Source of the DNA: Planctomonas deserti
GTDB lineage: Bacteria > Actinomycetota > Actinomycetes > Actinomycetales > Microbacteriaceae
Reading direction: 5' to 3'
Assembly: GCF_003067705.1 (NCBI RefSeq)
Contig: NZ_QANL01000003.1
Span: 124,001 to 188,000 of the forward strand
Length of the DNA: 64,000 nt
The notes under the pieces were generated by a model. It searched no databases, was not told the origin of the DNA, and saw only the letters and a program-made list of their open reading frames with translations. Of this stretch, positions 53,844-62,943 are shown in pieces; the first letter of the stretch is position 1; every line of letters starts with the position of its first letter. A program made the translations under genes and the position numbers.

Positions 53844-55363
53844 GCGCGGCGGTTCCGGGCGGCGCCGCAGGGCGGGCCGCCGAGGAGGAGGACGGCCTCG
53901 TGCTGCTCGACGCCCGGCTCGCGTCGGGCGCGGAGCCGGTGGACGTCGTGATCGAGAGCGGCCGCATCGCCGCGGTCGGGCCGGGCAGCGCGGCGGCGGC
54001 CACCGGGCGGCACCGGCACCTGCAGCTGGATGGCCGCATCGTCATTCCCGGCCTCTGGGACAACCACGTGCACTTCAGCCAGTGGACGCTGGCACGCCGC
54101 CGCATCAACGTCGAGTCGGCGACCTCCGCGGCCGAGGCCGCGCGGATGGTCGCCGCGGCGGGGGAGGGCACGGCGTCGCCCGGGTCACCCGTGGTGGGCT
54201 ACGGCTTCCGGGACGCGCTCTGGCCCGACGCGCCGTCCCTGCCGCTGCTCGACGCCGCGCTGCCGGGCACCCCGGTCGTGCTGCTGAGCGGCGACCTGCA
54301 CAGCGTCTGGCTCAACTCCGCGGCCCTGCAGCGCTACGGGTACGCGGGCGCGACGGAGACCGGTCTGCTGCGCGAGGAGGATGCGTTCGAGGTCGTCCGC
54401 CGCCTCGACGTCGTGCCGGACGACACGCTCGACGCCTGGGCGCGGGAGGCATCCGCCGCGGCGGCCGCCCGCGGCGTGGTCGGTGTCGTCGACCTGGAGA
54501 TGACCTGGAACCTCGACACGTGGGTGCGGCGGGTGGCCGGCGGCCAGCGCGACCTCCGCGTCGAGTTCGGCACCTACCGCCAGCACCTCGACCGGGCGGT
54601 GTCGCTCGGGCTGCGCTCCGGTGCGGTCGTCGAGGGCACCGGGGGCCTCGTCAGCGTCGGTCCGTTCAAGGTGATCACGGACGGGTCGCTGAACACCCGC
54701 ACCGCCTACTGCGTGGACGAGTACCCGGGCGGCTCGCCCGAGCATCCGCGCGGGCTCCTCACGGTGCCGACCGACGACCTGATCGACTGGATGGCCGTGG
54801 CCACCCGCGCCGGCCTGGCCTGCGCGGTCCACGCCATCGGCGACGAGGCGAACAGCCTCGCGCTGGACGCCTTCGCGGCCACGGGTGCCCGCGGCTCGAT
54901 CGAGCACGCCCAGCTGCTGACCTGGGCCGACGTGCCCCGCTTCGCCGAGCTCGGCGTCGTGGCCAGCGTGCAGCCGGACCACGCGCTCGACGACCGCGAC
55001 GTCGCGGACGCCTACTGGGCGGGGCGCACCGACCGTGCCTTCGTGCTCGCCAGCCTGGCGGCGGCCGGCGCGACGCTGGCTCTGGGATCCGACGCCCCGG
55101 TGTCGCCCCTCGACCCGTGGCGCACCATGGCGGCGGCGGTCTGGCGCACCCGCGACGGCCTGCCGCCCTGGCATCCCGAGCAGGCGATCTCCGTGCAGGC
55201 GGCGCTCGAGGCGTCCACGCGGATCACCGCGGTCCAGGCCGGGGCTGTGGCGGACCTGGCCGTGCTCGATGCGGATCCGTTCACCGCGAGCCTCGAGGAG
55301 TTCACGGCGATGCCCGTCGCCGCGACCCTGCTCGGCGGGCGCCTCACCCACGACGCGCTCTGA
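53840..55363 (+). CDS. Amidohydrolase family protein, YtcJ-like
   Basis: A 507-residue metal-dependent amidohydrolase (composite beta-sandwich plus TIM barrel) of the YtcJ-like group. The first metal site is PGLWDNHVHFSQW (H-x-H); later ligands are in ACAVHAIGDEANSLAL, GSIEHAQLLTW and LALGSDAPVSPLDPW. These residues are intact, so hydrolytic activity on an amide or related bond is likely, but the substrate is unknown. Its GTG overlaps the preceding stop, indicating translational coupling with the PaiB-like gene. Confidence 0.88.
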   Translation: MSAAVPGGAAGRAAEEEDGLVLLDARLASGAEPVDVVIESGRIAAVGPGSAAAATGRHRHLQLDGRIVIPGLWDNHVHFSQWTLARRRINVESATSAAEAARMVAAAGEGTASPGSPVVGYGFRDALWPDAPSLPLLDAALPGTPVVLLSGDLHSVWLNSAALQRYGYAGATETGLLREEDAFEVVRRLDVVPDDTLDAWAREASAAAAARGVVGVVDLEMTWNLDTWVRRVAGGQRDLRVEFGTYRQHLDRAVSLGLRSGAVVEGTGGLVSVGPFKVITDGSLNTRTAYCVDEYPGGSPEHPRGLLTVPTDDLIDWMAVATRAGLACAVHAIGDEANSLALDAFAATGARGSIEHAQLLTWADVPRFAELGVVASVQPDHALDDRDVADAYWAGRTDRAFVLASLAAAGATLALGSDAPVSPLDPWRTMAAAVWRTRDGLPPWHPEQAISVQAALEASTRITAVQAGAVADLAVLDADPFTASLEEFTAMPVAATLLGGRLTHDAL

Positions 55364-55577
55364 ACCCACCGCCCACCGCCCGCGACCTCGCGGTCACGCC
55401 GCCCGCTGCCCGCACGGTCGGGACGGTGGCGGGACTCGGGAGGCGCGACCTCGGGAGGCACCGCATCCGGCGTCGCTCGACCCTCGGACGGACCCCACCG
55501 GGACGGGTGGGTTGGCCCCGGCGAAGGCGGGGGCGAACCCCCGCGACCCGGCCGGGTCGTTCTGAGACGCTTGTGCC

Positions 55578-56993
55578 GTGACTGACACACCCGCCCCCGC
55601 GATCCCCGCCTCTCCCGCATCCCCGGCCGCCGCCGAGCGCCGCACGACGTACCTCGGCCTGTGGCGATCGGTCCCCCGGGAGCTCGGTTTCCTGCTCCTC
55701 GCGCTGCCGCTGGCGCTGGTGTCGTTCACCGTCGTGCTGACGCTGTTCTCGACCGGGCTCAGCCTCCTCGCCGTGTTCGTCGGCGTGTTCCTCGTGATCG
55801 GCGCCCTCATCGTCGCCCGGGCGTTCGGCACGCTGGAGATGGCGCGCCTGGAGTGGGCGGGCCGCCCCGCCATCTCGCGGCCGCTGTGGACCCGGGCGGG
55901 GGACGCCGTCGGCTTCTGGCCCGCCCTGCTGCGGGTGCTCGCGAACGGGCATTACTGGCTGCACCTGCTGCACGCGATCGTGGTGAACTTCCTCGTGAGC
56001 CTCGTCACCTGGACGATCACGTTCACCTGGCTCACCATCGGCCTGAGCGGCACGACGTACTGGATCTGGGACGCGTTCGTGCCCGACGGCGACCGTGGCG
56101 ACTTCTGGCTCTACCGGGTCGTGCTCGGCTGGTTCTCCCCGGACGCCGTGCCCGCTGTCGAGCGCGCCCTCGAGCCCGGCGTGCTCGAGAATCTCTTCTT
56201 CCTGCTCGTGGGACTGTTCTTCCTGGCCAGCCTGCCGCTGGTGACGCGCGGGTTCACCCTCCTGCACGACGTGATCGGCCGCAGCATGCTCGGCGCCTGG
56301 CGGTCTGAGTTCCTGCAGCGCGAGGTCGCCGACCTCAGCGCCTCGCGGGGGGCGGCGCTCGTCGCCGAGGACCAGTCGCTCCGCCGGCTCGAGCGGGACA
56401 TCCACGACGGCCCGCAGCAGCGCCTGGTGCGTCTGCAGATGGACCTCGCGAGCGCCGAACGCCGGCTCGAGACGGACCCCGACGGCGCACGCCGCCTGCT
56501 CGGCGAGGCCATGCAGCAGTCCCGCGACACGCTCGAGGAGCTGCGCGCCCTGTCCCGGGGCTTCGCGCCGCCCATCCTGCAGGACCGCGGGCTGGTGGCA
56601 GGGCTCGCCTCCCTGGCCGCGACCAGCGCCGTGCCGGTGCGCGTGTCCACCGACCTCGACCCGGCCGCGGCGCTGCCCCCGGAGATCGAGCGCAACGCCT
56701 ACTTCGTCGCCGCCGAACTGCTCGCGAACGTCGCCAAGCATTCCGGCGCCACCGACTCCGTGCTGCACTCAGCGCTACGACAGAGCGAGGACGGCGGCCG
56801 CTGGCTCGACATCACCGTGACGGACAACGGGCGCGGGGGAGCGGCGCTCGTCCCCGGGCACGGCCTCGCCGGGCTGGCCGATCGGCTCCGCGGGCTGCGC
56901 GGGGTGCTCACGGTCGACAGCCCCGCGGGTGGGCCCTCCGTCCTGGCGGCACACATCCCCGTGCCGCCGCCCGCTCATCCGCCGCTGATCTGA
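55578..56993 (+). CDS. Sensor histidine kinase, NarL-system type
   Basis: A 471-residue membrane histidine kinase. The first ~245 residues hold about four hydrophobic segments of a membrane sensor module. A HisKA_3 dimerisation domain follows with phospho-acceptor H276 in RDIHDGPQQRL, then an HATPase_c domain with N-box AAELLANVAKHSGA and G-boxes DNGRGGAA and GHGLAGLADRL. It should phosphorylate the adjacent LuxR-type regulator. The stimulus is unknown; such sensors often respond to cell-envelope stress. The 97-bp gap before the regulator gene contains a hairpin. Confidence 0.92.
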   Translation: MTDTPAPAIPASPASPAAAERRTTYLGLWRSVPRELGFLLLALPLALVSFTVVLTLFSTGLSLLAVFVGVFLVIGALIVARAFGTLEMARLEWAGRPAISRPLWTRAGDAVGFWPALLRVLANGHYWLHLLHAIVVNFLVSLVTWTITFTWLTIGLSGTTYWIWDAFVPDGDRGDFWLYRVVLGWFSPDAVPAVERALEPGVLENLFFLLVGLFFLASLPLVTRGFTLLHDVIGRSMLGAWRSEFLQREVADLSASRGAALVAEDQSLRRLERDIHDGPQQRLVRLQMDLASAERRLETDPDGARRLLGEAMQQSRDTLEELRALSRGFAPPILQDRGLVAGLASLAATSAVPVRVSTDLDPAAALPPEIERNAYFVAAELLANVAKHSGATDSVLHSALRQSEDGGRWLDITVTDNGRGGAALVPGHGLAGLADRLRGLRGVLTVDSPAGGPSVLAAHIPVPPPAHPPLI

Positions 56994-57056
56994 CGGGCCC
57001 GCCGAGGGACCGGCTGAGCGGCCGGATCGAGCGGTCGAGTCCGGGTTGCGGCTGAG

Positions 57057-57084
57057 GGGCCGGCGGCGACGCCGGCCCTAGGCT
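57057..57084 (+). promoter_or_regulatory. Regulator-gene promoter with adjoining inverted repeat
   Basis: TAGGCT (57079-57084) lies six bases before the GTG at 57091. Directly upstream is a perfect 8-bp inverted repeat, GGGCCGGC/GCCGGCCC (57057-57064 and 57071-57078). It could terminate the kinase transcript or serve as an operator over the -35 region. Confidence 0.5.
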
Positions 57085-57090
57085 GGTGGG

Positions 57091-57759
57091 GTGAGCGCTC
57101 CGATCAGCCCGGCACCCCCGTTGCGTCTCGTGCTCGCGGAGGATTCCGTGCTCCTGCGCGAGGGGCTGGTGCGGCTGTTCGACGAGGCCGGGTTCGAGAC
57201 CGTCGCGGCCTACGGCAACGCCGACGACCTCCTGGCCGGCGTGCAAGGGCTGACCCCGGATCTCGCCGTCCTCGACGTGCGGATGCCGCCCACGTTCCGG
57301 GACGAGGGCGTGCGAGCGGCGATCGAGCTGCGCCGCCGGATGCCGCGGCTGGGCGTGCTGCTGCTCAGCCAGTACGTGGAGGGCACCTACGCCCAGGAGC
57401 TGCTCTCGGCGGGCACGGGCGGCATGGGGTACCTGCTGAAGGACCGCGTCAGCTCGCTCGACGAATTGAAGGACGCGGTCACCCGCATCGCCGCCGGCGG
57501 CACGGTGCTCGACCCGCAGGTCGTCAGCCAGCTGCTCGGCCGCCGGAACGACCCGCTCGCCACCCTCACCGCCCGCGAGCGCGAGGTGCTGCAGCTCATG
57601 GCCGAGGGGCGCACGAACGCCGGCATCGCGGCGAAGATGTTCGTCGGCGTCGGAGCGGTCGAGAAGCACGTCACGTCGATCTTCGCGAAGCTCGCGCTCG
57701 AGGACTCGGGATCCGACCACCGGCGGGTGCTCGCGGTGCTCGCCTGGATGCAACGCTGA
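57091..57759 (+). CDS. LuxR/NarL-family response regulator
   Basis: A 222-residue regulator partnered with the preceding kinase. The receiver domain has the acidic pair E17-D18, phospho-acceptor D62 in AVLDVRMPP, the Ser switch in LLSQYVEG and K in LLKDRV. The C-terminal LuxR helix-turn-helix (about 158-215) reads TLTAREREVLQLMAEGRTN and GVGAVEKHVTSIFAKL. It binds DNA as a phosphorylated dimer; targets are not evident. Its own leaderless promoter suggests some expression independent of the kinase. Confidence 0.93.
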   Translation: MSAPISPAPPLRLVLAEDSVLLREGLVRLFDEAGFETVAAYGNADDLLAGVQGLTPDLAVLDVRMPPTFRDEGVRAAIELRRRMPRLGVLLLSQYVEGTYAQELLSAGTGGMGYLLKDRVSSLDELKDAVTRIAAGGTVLDPQVVSQLLGRRNDPLATLTAREREVLQLMAEGRTNAGIAAKMFVGVGAVEKHVTSIFAKLALEDSGSDHRRVLAVLAWMQR

Positions 57760-57814
57760 GCCCACGGCGTGATACCTTCCGGGTGACCAGGATCAACCAG
57801 GAAGGACCGACGTC

Positions 57815-58150
57815 ATGGGGACGCTCGTGTACGGCGCAGCGCCGGCCATTTCGATCGAGGACCGCACCCTCAAGCACCTGCAGGCCGTGATCATCATGAA
57901 GCTGCGGAGGGACGAGCCCTTCGCCTTCAACTGGGACGCCGAGCCCGGGGTCGGCGAGGACATCATGCACCCGAACGCCGCGCACGGGACCATCTGGATC
58001 TCGCAGGCCTCGCAGCTCTACTTCCGCTACGACGGCACGCGGCACGACAAGCTCAACCCGGAGTGGATCGACGTGCTCACCAAGACTGCGTACAGCCCGC
58101 GCGGGCTCTGGGCCGTGCCGGAGCCCGAGCTGGCGGGCACCTCCGCCTGA
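57815..58150 (+). CDS. DUF7882 family protein
   Basis: A 111-residue protein of the Microbacteriaceae-type DUF7882 family: MGTLVYGAAPAISIEDRTLK, LQAVIIMKLRRDEPFAFNWD, HGTIWISQASQLYFRYDG and LTKTAYSPRGLWAVPEPE. It is often labelled 'ATP-dependent DNA ligase' by automated annotation, but no ligase motif (KxDG or OB fold) is present; it is far too short. The true function is unknown; the mixed beta-strand composition suggests a small binding domain. A TACCTT -10-like box and AGGAAGGACC precede the ATG. Confidence 0.75.
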   Translation: MGTLVYGAAPAISIEDRTLKHLQAVIIMKLRRDEPFAFNWDAEPGVGEDIMHPNAAHGTIWISQASQLYFRYDGTRHDKLNPEWIDVLTKTAYSPRGLWAVPEPELAGTSA

Positions 58151-58252
58151 CCTGCTTTCGCCTCCTCCGAAGGGGCGGCGCCGGCTGGCGCGGCTGACCC
58201 GCCGGCTCCGGGCCCAGGCTTGGATCGCTGGGCTCGCAACAGTGGGCTGGGA

Positions 58253-59260
58253 TCAGCGGAAGAGGGCGCTGTACGCGTTGATCGCGGGCTGTCCGCCGAG
58301 ATGGGCGTACAGCACCGTGCTGTCCTTCGGGATGTCCCCGGACGTCACGAGGTCGATGAGGCCCGCCATGGACTTCCCCTCGTACACGGGGTCGATGATC
58401 ATGCCCTCGAGCCCGCCGCTCAGCCGCATCGCCTCCAGCGTCGACTCGACCGGGATGCCGTAGTAGTCGCCCGCCCAGCCCTCGAGCACGGTGATCTCGT
58501 CGTCGCTCAGGTCGCGGTCCAGGCCGATGAGGGCGGCGGTGTTCCGCGCGATGCGGGCCACCTGCTCGCGCGTCTCGTCGATCTTCGCCGACGCGTCGAT
58601 GCCGATGACCCTGCGCGGGCGATCCTGACCGGCGAAACCCGCGATCATGCCGGCGTGCGTCGACCCGGTGACGCTGCAGACGACGATGGTGTCGAAGAAC
58701 ACGCCGAGCTCGCGTTCCTGCTGCTCCACCTCGTACGCCCAGTTGGCGAAGCCGAGGCCGCCGAGCCGGTGATCCGACGCGCCGGCCGGGATGGCATAGG
58801 GGGTGCCGCCGCGCTCGCGCACGTCGTCGATCGCCTTCTGCCAGCTGCTCTTGATGCCGATGCCGAAGCCCGCGGGGTCGAGGCGCACCTCGGCGCCCAT
58901 GATGCGGGACAGCAGGATGTTTCCCACGCGGTCGTTGAGCGAGTCCGGCCAGTCCACCCAGTTCTCCTGCACCAGCACCGCCTTGAGACCGAGCTTCGCC
59001 GCCACGGCGGCGACCTGACGGGTGTGGTTCGACTGGAGGCCGCCGATGGAGACGAGGGTGTCGGCGCCCTGCGCGAGGGCGTCCGGCACGAGGTACTCGA
59101 GCTTGCGCGTCTTGTTGCCGCCGTAGGCCAGGCCGCTGTTCACATCCTCTCGCTTCGCCCAGATCCGGGCGCCACCGAGGTGTTCGCTGAGCCGCGTCAG
59201 CGGGTGCATGGGCGACGGCCCGAAGGTGAGGGGGTAACGCTCGAAGTCGGACAGCGGCAT
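58253..59260 (-). CDS. acdS: 1-aminocyclopropane-1-carboxylate deaminase
   Basis: A 335-residue PLP enzyme that opens the cyclopropane ring of ACC, the plant ethylene precursor, giving 2-oxobutyrate and ammonia. It aligns almost residue for residue with Pseudomonas Acd[22 protein letters not shown]50 in [11 protein letters not shown] (K51 equivalent), S77 in GGLQSNHT, Y293-E294 in DPVYEGKSM and L321 in [14 protein letters not shown]. These residues separate ACC deaminases from D-cysteine desulfhydrases, so function is well supported. GGGAG lies before the ATG. A perfect palindrome upstream is a likely operator. Confidence 0.95.
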   Translation of the reverse strand: MPLSDFERYPLTFGPSPMHPLTRLSEHLGGARIWAKREDVNSGLAYGGNKTRKLEYLVPDALAQGADTLVSIGGLQSNHTRQVAAVAAKLGLKAVLVQENWVDWPDSLNDRVGNILLSRIMGAEVRLDPAGFGIGIKSSWQKAIDDVRERGGTPYAIPAGASDHRLGGLGFANWAYEVEQQERELGVFFDTIVVCSVTGSTHAGMIAGFAGQDRPRRVIGIDASAKIDETREQVARIARNTAALIGLDRDLSDDEITVLEGWAGDYYGIPVESTLEAMRLSGGLEGMIIDPVYEGKSMAGLIDLVTSGDIPKDSTVLYAHLGGQPAINAYSALFR

Positions 59261-59337
59261 GGTGCTCCCTAAGAGTGAGGTCTGGAGTTGCGAGCGCCCG
59301 GTGCGGCGCGCTTACGCCGGCTCGAAAACCGATCGCA

Positions 59338-59351
59338 TGCAATATATTGCA
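59338..59351. promoter_or_regulatory. Perfect 14-bp palindrome, probable operator
   Basis: TGCAATATATTGCA is a perfect, AT-rich palindrome standing out in ~70% GC sequence. It lies 77 bp upstream of acdS and 149 bp upstream of the divergent galactose oxidase gene. GntR- and Lrp-type regulators, both known to control acdS in other bacteria, bind palindromes of this size. The regulator gene is not in the window. Confidence 0.6.
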
Positions 59352-59500
59352 CGCACGACGGCGTCACTTGTCAAATGCATGACCGCGGTTCGCGTCGGGT
59401 CGTAGCTCTTGCGAGGAATCCTCACGAACGGCTGGCGCCTGAGCCCGGTTCTGCGGTATCACTGCCTCATACGCACCGTCGCGTGGAAGCAGGCACGAAC

Positions 59501-62122
59501 ATGATCGGCAGTCCGCTCGCAAACGTCACCAGACTGGCCTTCGCCCTGGTCTGCATCGTGCTCTTCGGATTCGTCTACGTCTTCCCGCAACTCGACGGCC
59601 GGGGTGGTGGCGACGATGCGCATGTCGCCGACGCACATGCTGGGGCCGCCACCGCCGCGACCGCGCACGGCGCAGATCCGGCCGCGCCGGGGCCGGGCGA
59701 GGGCGCCGGGCGGGGCGGCGTCATCCCGCGCGCGGACGGCGGATCCGAGCCTGCCGAGCATTTCCACGCCGCAGACCTGCCCGAGGCCGCGTTCGCGGCG
59801 ACGTCGGCGCCTCTTCCGCGCACCGGCTGGACCGTCACGGCGAGCGACGAGGAGACGGTGGGTGAGAACGGCCGGGCGGTGAACGTGCTCGACGGCAACG
59901 CCTCCACCATCTGGCACAGCAGGTGGAGCGGCACCGCGGCGCCGTTGCCGCATTCCATCACCGTCGACATGCACGCGACCCGGGCCGTCTCCGGGCTCAG
60001 CTACCTGCCCCGCTCGGGCAGCGCCAACGGGCGGATCGGCCGTTACGAAGTGCACGCGAGCGCGGAGGGCGTCACCTGGGGTGCCGCGCTCGCGACGGGC
60101 ACGTGGGCGGACGACGCGGTGCAGAAGACCGCGACCTTCGCCTCCGTGCAGACGCGTTACGTGCGCCTCCGGGCTCTCACCGAGGCGGGCAACCGCGGCC
60201 CGTGGACCAGCGCCGCCGAGCTGAATCTCCTCGCCGACGTTGCCGCCCCGGTGGACGCCGTGCTGCCTCGGACGGGCTGGGTGGCCACGGCGAGCGACCA
60301 GGAGACGGTCGCGGAGAACGGCCGGGCACAGAATGTGCTCGACGGCAACGCCGCGAGCATCTGGCACAGCCAGTACTCGCCCTCCGCGCTTCCCCTGCCG
60401 CACACGCTGACGATCGACATGCGCGCGACGCAGCAGGTGTCCGGCCTGCGCTACCTGCCCCGCCCGTCCACTAACGCGAACGGGCGGATCGGGTCGTACA
60501 CGATCACGGTGAGCGCGGACGGAACCACCTGGAGTGCTCCCGTCGCCTCTGGCACCTGGGCCGACACGAGCGCCGAGAAGAGCGTGTCGTTCACGTCCGT
60601 GTCCGCCCGGTACGTGCGGCTGACCGCCAGGAGCGAGGCCGGCAACCGCGGGGTGTGGAGCAGCGCCGCGGAGATCAATGTCCTCGGCCGGGGAGGCGGA
60701 ACGCCCGGGCCCTCGGCGGGCAGTTGGGGGCCGACGATCGGTTTCCCGATCGTTCCGGCGGCCGCGGCGGTGCTTCCCGGCAACCGCATCATGACCTGGT
60801 CGGCGTACGACCGGTACCAGTTCGGCGGCAGCCGCGGGTACACGCAGACCGCGATCCTCGACCTCAACACCGGTGCCGTGAGCGGGCCCACCCAGGTGAA
60901 CACGGGACACGACATGTTCTGCCCCGGCACGTCGCTCCTCGCCGACGGGCGCCTCCTCGTCAACGGCGGCAGCAACGCGGCCAGCACGACCATTTACAAC
61001 CCGGCGACCAACACCTGGGCGGCCGGACCGAGCATGGTCGTGCCGCGCGCCTACCAGTCCAGCGTGACGCTCTCGACCGGTGAGGTGTTCGCGATCGGCG
61101 GCTCCTGGAGCGGCGGGGTGGGCGGCAAGGGCGGCGAGGTGTGGTCGCCCGCGACGAACGCCTGGCGGCGCCTCTCCACCGTGCCGGTCACGCCGATCCT
61201 CACCGCCGACCCGGCGGGGGAGTACCGCTCCGACAATCACGCCTGGCTGTTCGCCGCATCCGGCGGGCGCGTCTTCCACGCCGGACCGAGCCGACGGATG
61301 AACTGGATCACGACCACAGGCACGGGCACCATCACCTCGGCCGGGCTCCGGGCGGACAGCGCAGACGCGATGAACGGCAACGCGGTGATGTACGACGTCG
61401 GCAAGATCCTCACTCTCGGCGGAGCGACGGCGTACGACAACGCCGACGCGACGGCCCGGGCGTACGCCATCGACCTCAACGGCGGCCTGCGGGTGACCCG
61501 CGTCGGCGACATGGCGAGTCGGCGCGCATACTCCAGCAGCGTGGTGCTACCCGACGGTCAGGTCTTCGTCGCGGGCGGTCAGGCGCGCCCCGTGCCGTTC
61601 ACGGACACCGGCGCCGCCATGGCCCCGCAGCTGTGGAACCCCGCCACGGGGCAGTTCACCTCGCTCGCGCCCATGGCGGTGCCGCGCACGTACCACAGCG
61701 TTGCGGTGCTGCTCCCGGACGCCCGGGTGTTCGTGGGCGGCGGCGGGCTGTGCGGCACCTGCGCGACCAACCACCCGAACGGCGAGATCTTCACCCCGCC
61801 CTACCTGCTCAACGCCGACGGCAGCGCGAAGGCCCGCCCGGGCATCACCGCGGCGCCGACGACGGCCGCGCTCGGCGCCCGCATCGCGGTGACCACGTCG
61901 GCTCCCATCAGCCGCTTCGCCCTCGTGCGGATGAGCTCGGTGACGCACACCGTGAACACGGACCAGCGCCGCATCCCGCTGACCGCCACGTCGACGAGCG
62001 GGAACACCGCGACCCTGACGCTGCCGACCGATCCCGGCGTCGTCGTGCCCGGGCCGTATCTGCTGTTCGCGTTCGACGCCGCCGGCGTGCCCAGCGTGGC
62101 GAGGACGATCCGCATCGGCTGA
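59501..62122 (+). CDS. Galactose oxidase homologue (copper radical oxidase, AA5)
   Basis: An 873-residue exported enzyme. Residues ~8-30 form a signal peptide or anchor. Two near-identical F5/8-type (CBM32-like) domains follow (about 105-245 and 255-400, each opening LPRTGW), then a kelch propeller and a C-terminal domain. It follows fungal galactose oxidase closely, including GSWGPTIGFPIVPAAAA. The copper/radical residues are all present: C474 in HDMFCPG and Y518 in RAYQSS (44 apart, as C228/Y272), stacking W536 in GGSWSGG, Y731-H732 in RTYHSV, H816 in THTVNTDQRR. Substrate residues Phe (QFGG) and Arg (YRSDNHAW) persist; the Gln406 position appears to be Asp. It should oxidise primary alcohols of sugars to aldehydes with H2O2. 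Confidence 0.92.
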   Translation: MIGSPLANVTRLAFALVCIVLFGFVYVFPQLDGRGGGDDAHVADAHAGAATAATAHGADPAAPGPGEGAGRGGVIPRADGGSEPAEHFHAADLPEAAFAATSAPLPRTGWTVTASDEETVGENGRAVNVLDGNASTIWHSRWSGTAAPLPHSITVDMHATRAVSGLSYLPRSGSANGRIGRYEVHASAEGVTWGAALATGTWADDAVQKTATFASVQTRYVRLRALTEAGNRGPWTSAAELNLLADVAAPVDAVLPRTGWVATASDQETVAENGRAQNVLDGNAASIWHSQYSPSALPLPHTLTIDMRATQQVSGLRYLPRPSTNANGRIGSYTITVSADGTTWSAPVASGTWADTSAEKSVSFTSVSARYVRLTARSEAGNRGVWSSAAEINVLGRGGGTPGPSAGSWGPTIGFPIVPAAAAVLPGNRIMTWSAYDRYQFGGSRGYTQTAILDLNTGAVSGPTQVNTGHDMFCPGTSLLADGRLLVNGGSNAASTTIYNPATNTWAAGPSMVVPRAYQSSVTLSTGEVFAIGGSWSGGVGGKGGEVWSPATNAWRRLSTVPVTPILTADPAGEYRSDNHAWLFAASGGRVFHAGPSRRMNWITTTGTGTITSAGLRADSADAMNGNAVMYDVGKILTLGGATAYDNADATARAYAIDLNGGLRVTRVGDMASRRAYSSSVVLPDGQVFVAGGQARPVPFTDTGAAMAPQLWNPATGQFTSLAPMAVPRTYHSVAVLLPDARVFVGGGGLCGTCATNHPNGEIFTPPYLLNADGSAKARPGITAAPTTAALGARIAVTTSAPISRFALVRMSSVTHTVNTDQRRIPLTATSTSGNTATLTLPTDPGVVVPGPYLLFAFDAAGVPSVARTIRIG

Positions 62123-62191
62123 GCGGGCTGACCGAAGGGTCGGGCGCCGCCGGTCTCGCGCGCGTGGCCCGGCGCTGCCAGGCTGAAGGGC

Positions 62192-62914
62192 GTGGAAGCG
62201 ATGCCGAGCGGCACCGGGGCGGAGGAACCCCTCGCGGGACTCGTGTTGCCGGAGGATGAGCCGCAAGCGGCGTCATGGCGGGCTGAGAGGATCACCGACG
62301 TCGCTGCCGTGATCGCCGAGAGGATCGGACCCCGGCGGGGGCGACCCGCGATCGTGGCGGTCGACGGGCGCAGCGCCGGCGGCAAGACGACCCTGACGGT
62401 CCGGCTGCAGGCGGCGGCGGAGACGATCGGTCTCAGCGTGGCCGTCGTGCACACGGACGACGTCGCCTGGTACGAGTCCTTCTTCGGCTGGGCGCCGCTG
62501 ATGTCCGACGGGGTGCTCGTGCCGCTGCACGCCGGGCTCGGCGTGCGCTACCGTCCGTCCGCCTGGGTGGACCGCGGTCGGGAGGGGGCGATCGAGGTGC
62601 CGGCCTCGGTCGATCTCGTGCTCCTCGAGGGCGTCGGCGCCAGCCGACGGGAGCTCACGGGCTTCCTCGACCTGTCGGTCTGGGTGCAGTCGGACTTCGT
62701 CGAGGCGGAACGGCGGGGCCTGGTCCGGGACGCGACGCTCGGCGTCAATGGCGACGAGGACGAGACCCGCGAGTTCTGGGACCTGTGGATGAGCGAGGAG
62801 TTGCCCTTTCTTGCGGCCGACCGCCCGTGGGAGCGTGCCACCCTCGTCGTGGCCGGGACGCCGGTCATCCCGCTCGCGGAGGACGAGCTCGCGGTCGCGG
62901 ATCCCGTGACCTGA
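62192..62914 (+). CDS. Uridine kinase-like P-loop protein
   Basis: A 240-residue soluble P-loop NTPase of the uridine-kinase-like group. Walker A is GRSAGGKTTLT near residue 60. Downstream are VAVVHTDDVAWYESFFGWA (acidic switch), YRPSAWVDRGREGAIEVPA, and LVLLEGVGASRREL as the Walker B strand. The phosphate acceptor is unknown. GTG at 62192 or ATG at 62201 may start translation; CAGGCT a few bases upstream suggests a leaderless message. It resembles the 29168-29710 protein only in the nucleotide-binding elements. Confidence 0.78.
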   Translation: MEAMPSGTGAEEPLAGLVLPEDEPQAASWRAERITDVAAVIAERIGPRRGRPAIVAVDGRSAGGKTTLTVRLQAAAETIGLSVAVVHTDDVAWYESFFGWAPLMSDGVLVPLHAGLGVRYRPSAWVDRGREGAIEVPASVDLVLLEGVGASRRELTGFLDLSVWVQSDFVEAERRGLVRDATLGVNGDEDETREFWDLWMSEELPFLAADRPWERATLVVAGTPVIPLAEDELAVADPVT

Positions 62915-62943
62915 CCCGCCCCGGACTTGCCGCCGTTCCGCCG

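Noticed and set aside
57815-58150. ATP-dependent DNA ligase fragment
   Set aside because: No KxDG or OB-fold motif and only 111 residues; the label is a common misannotation of DUF7882 proteins. The real ligase is at 22246-24813.
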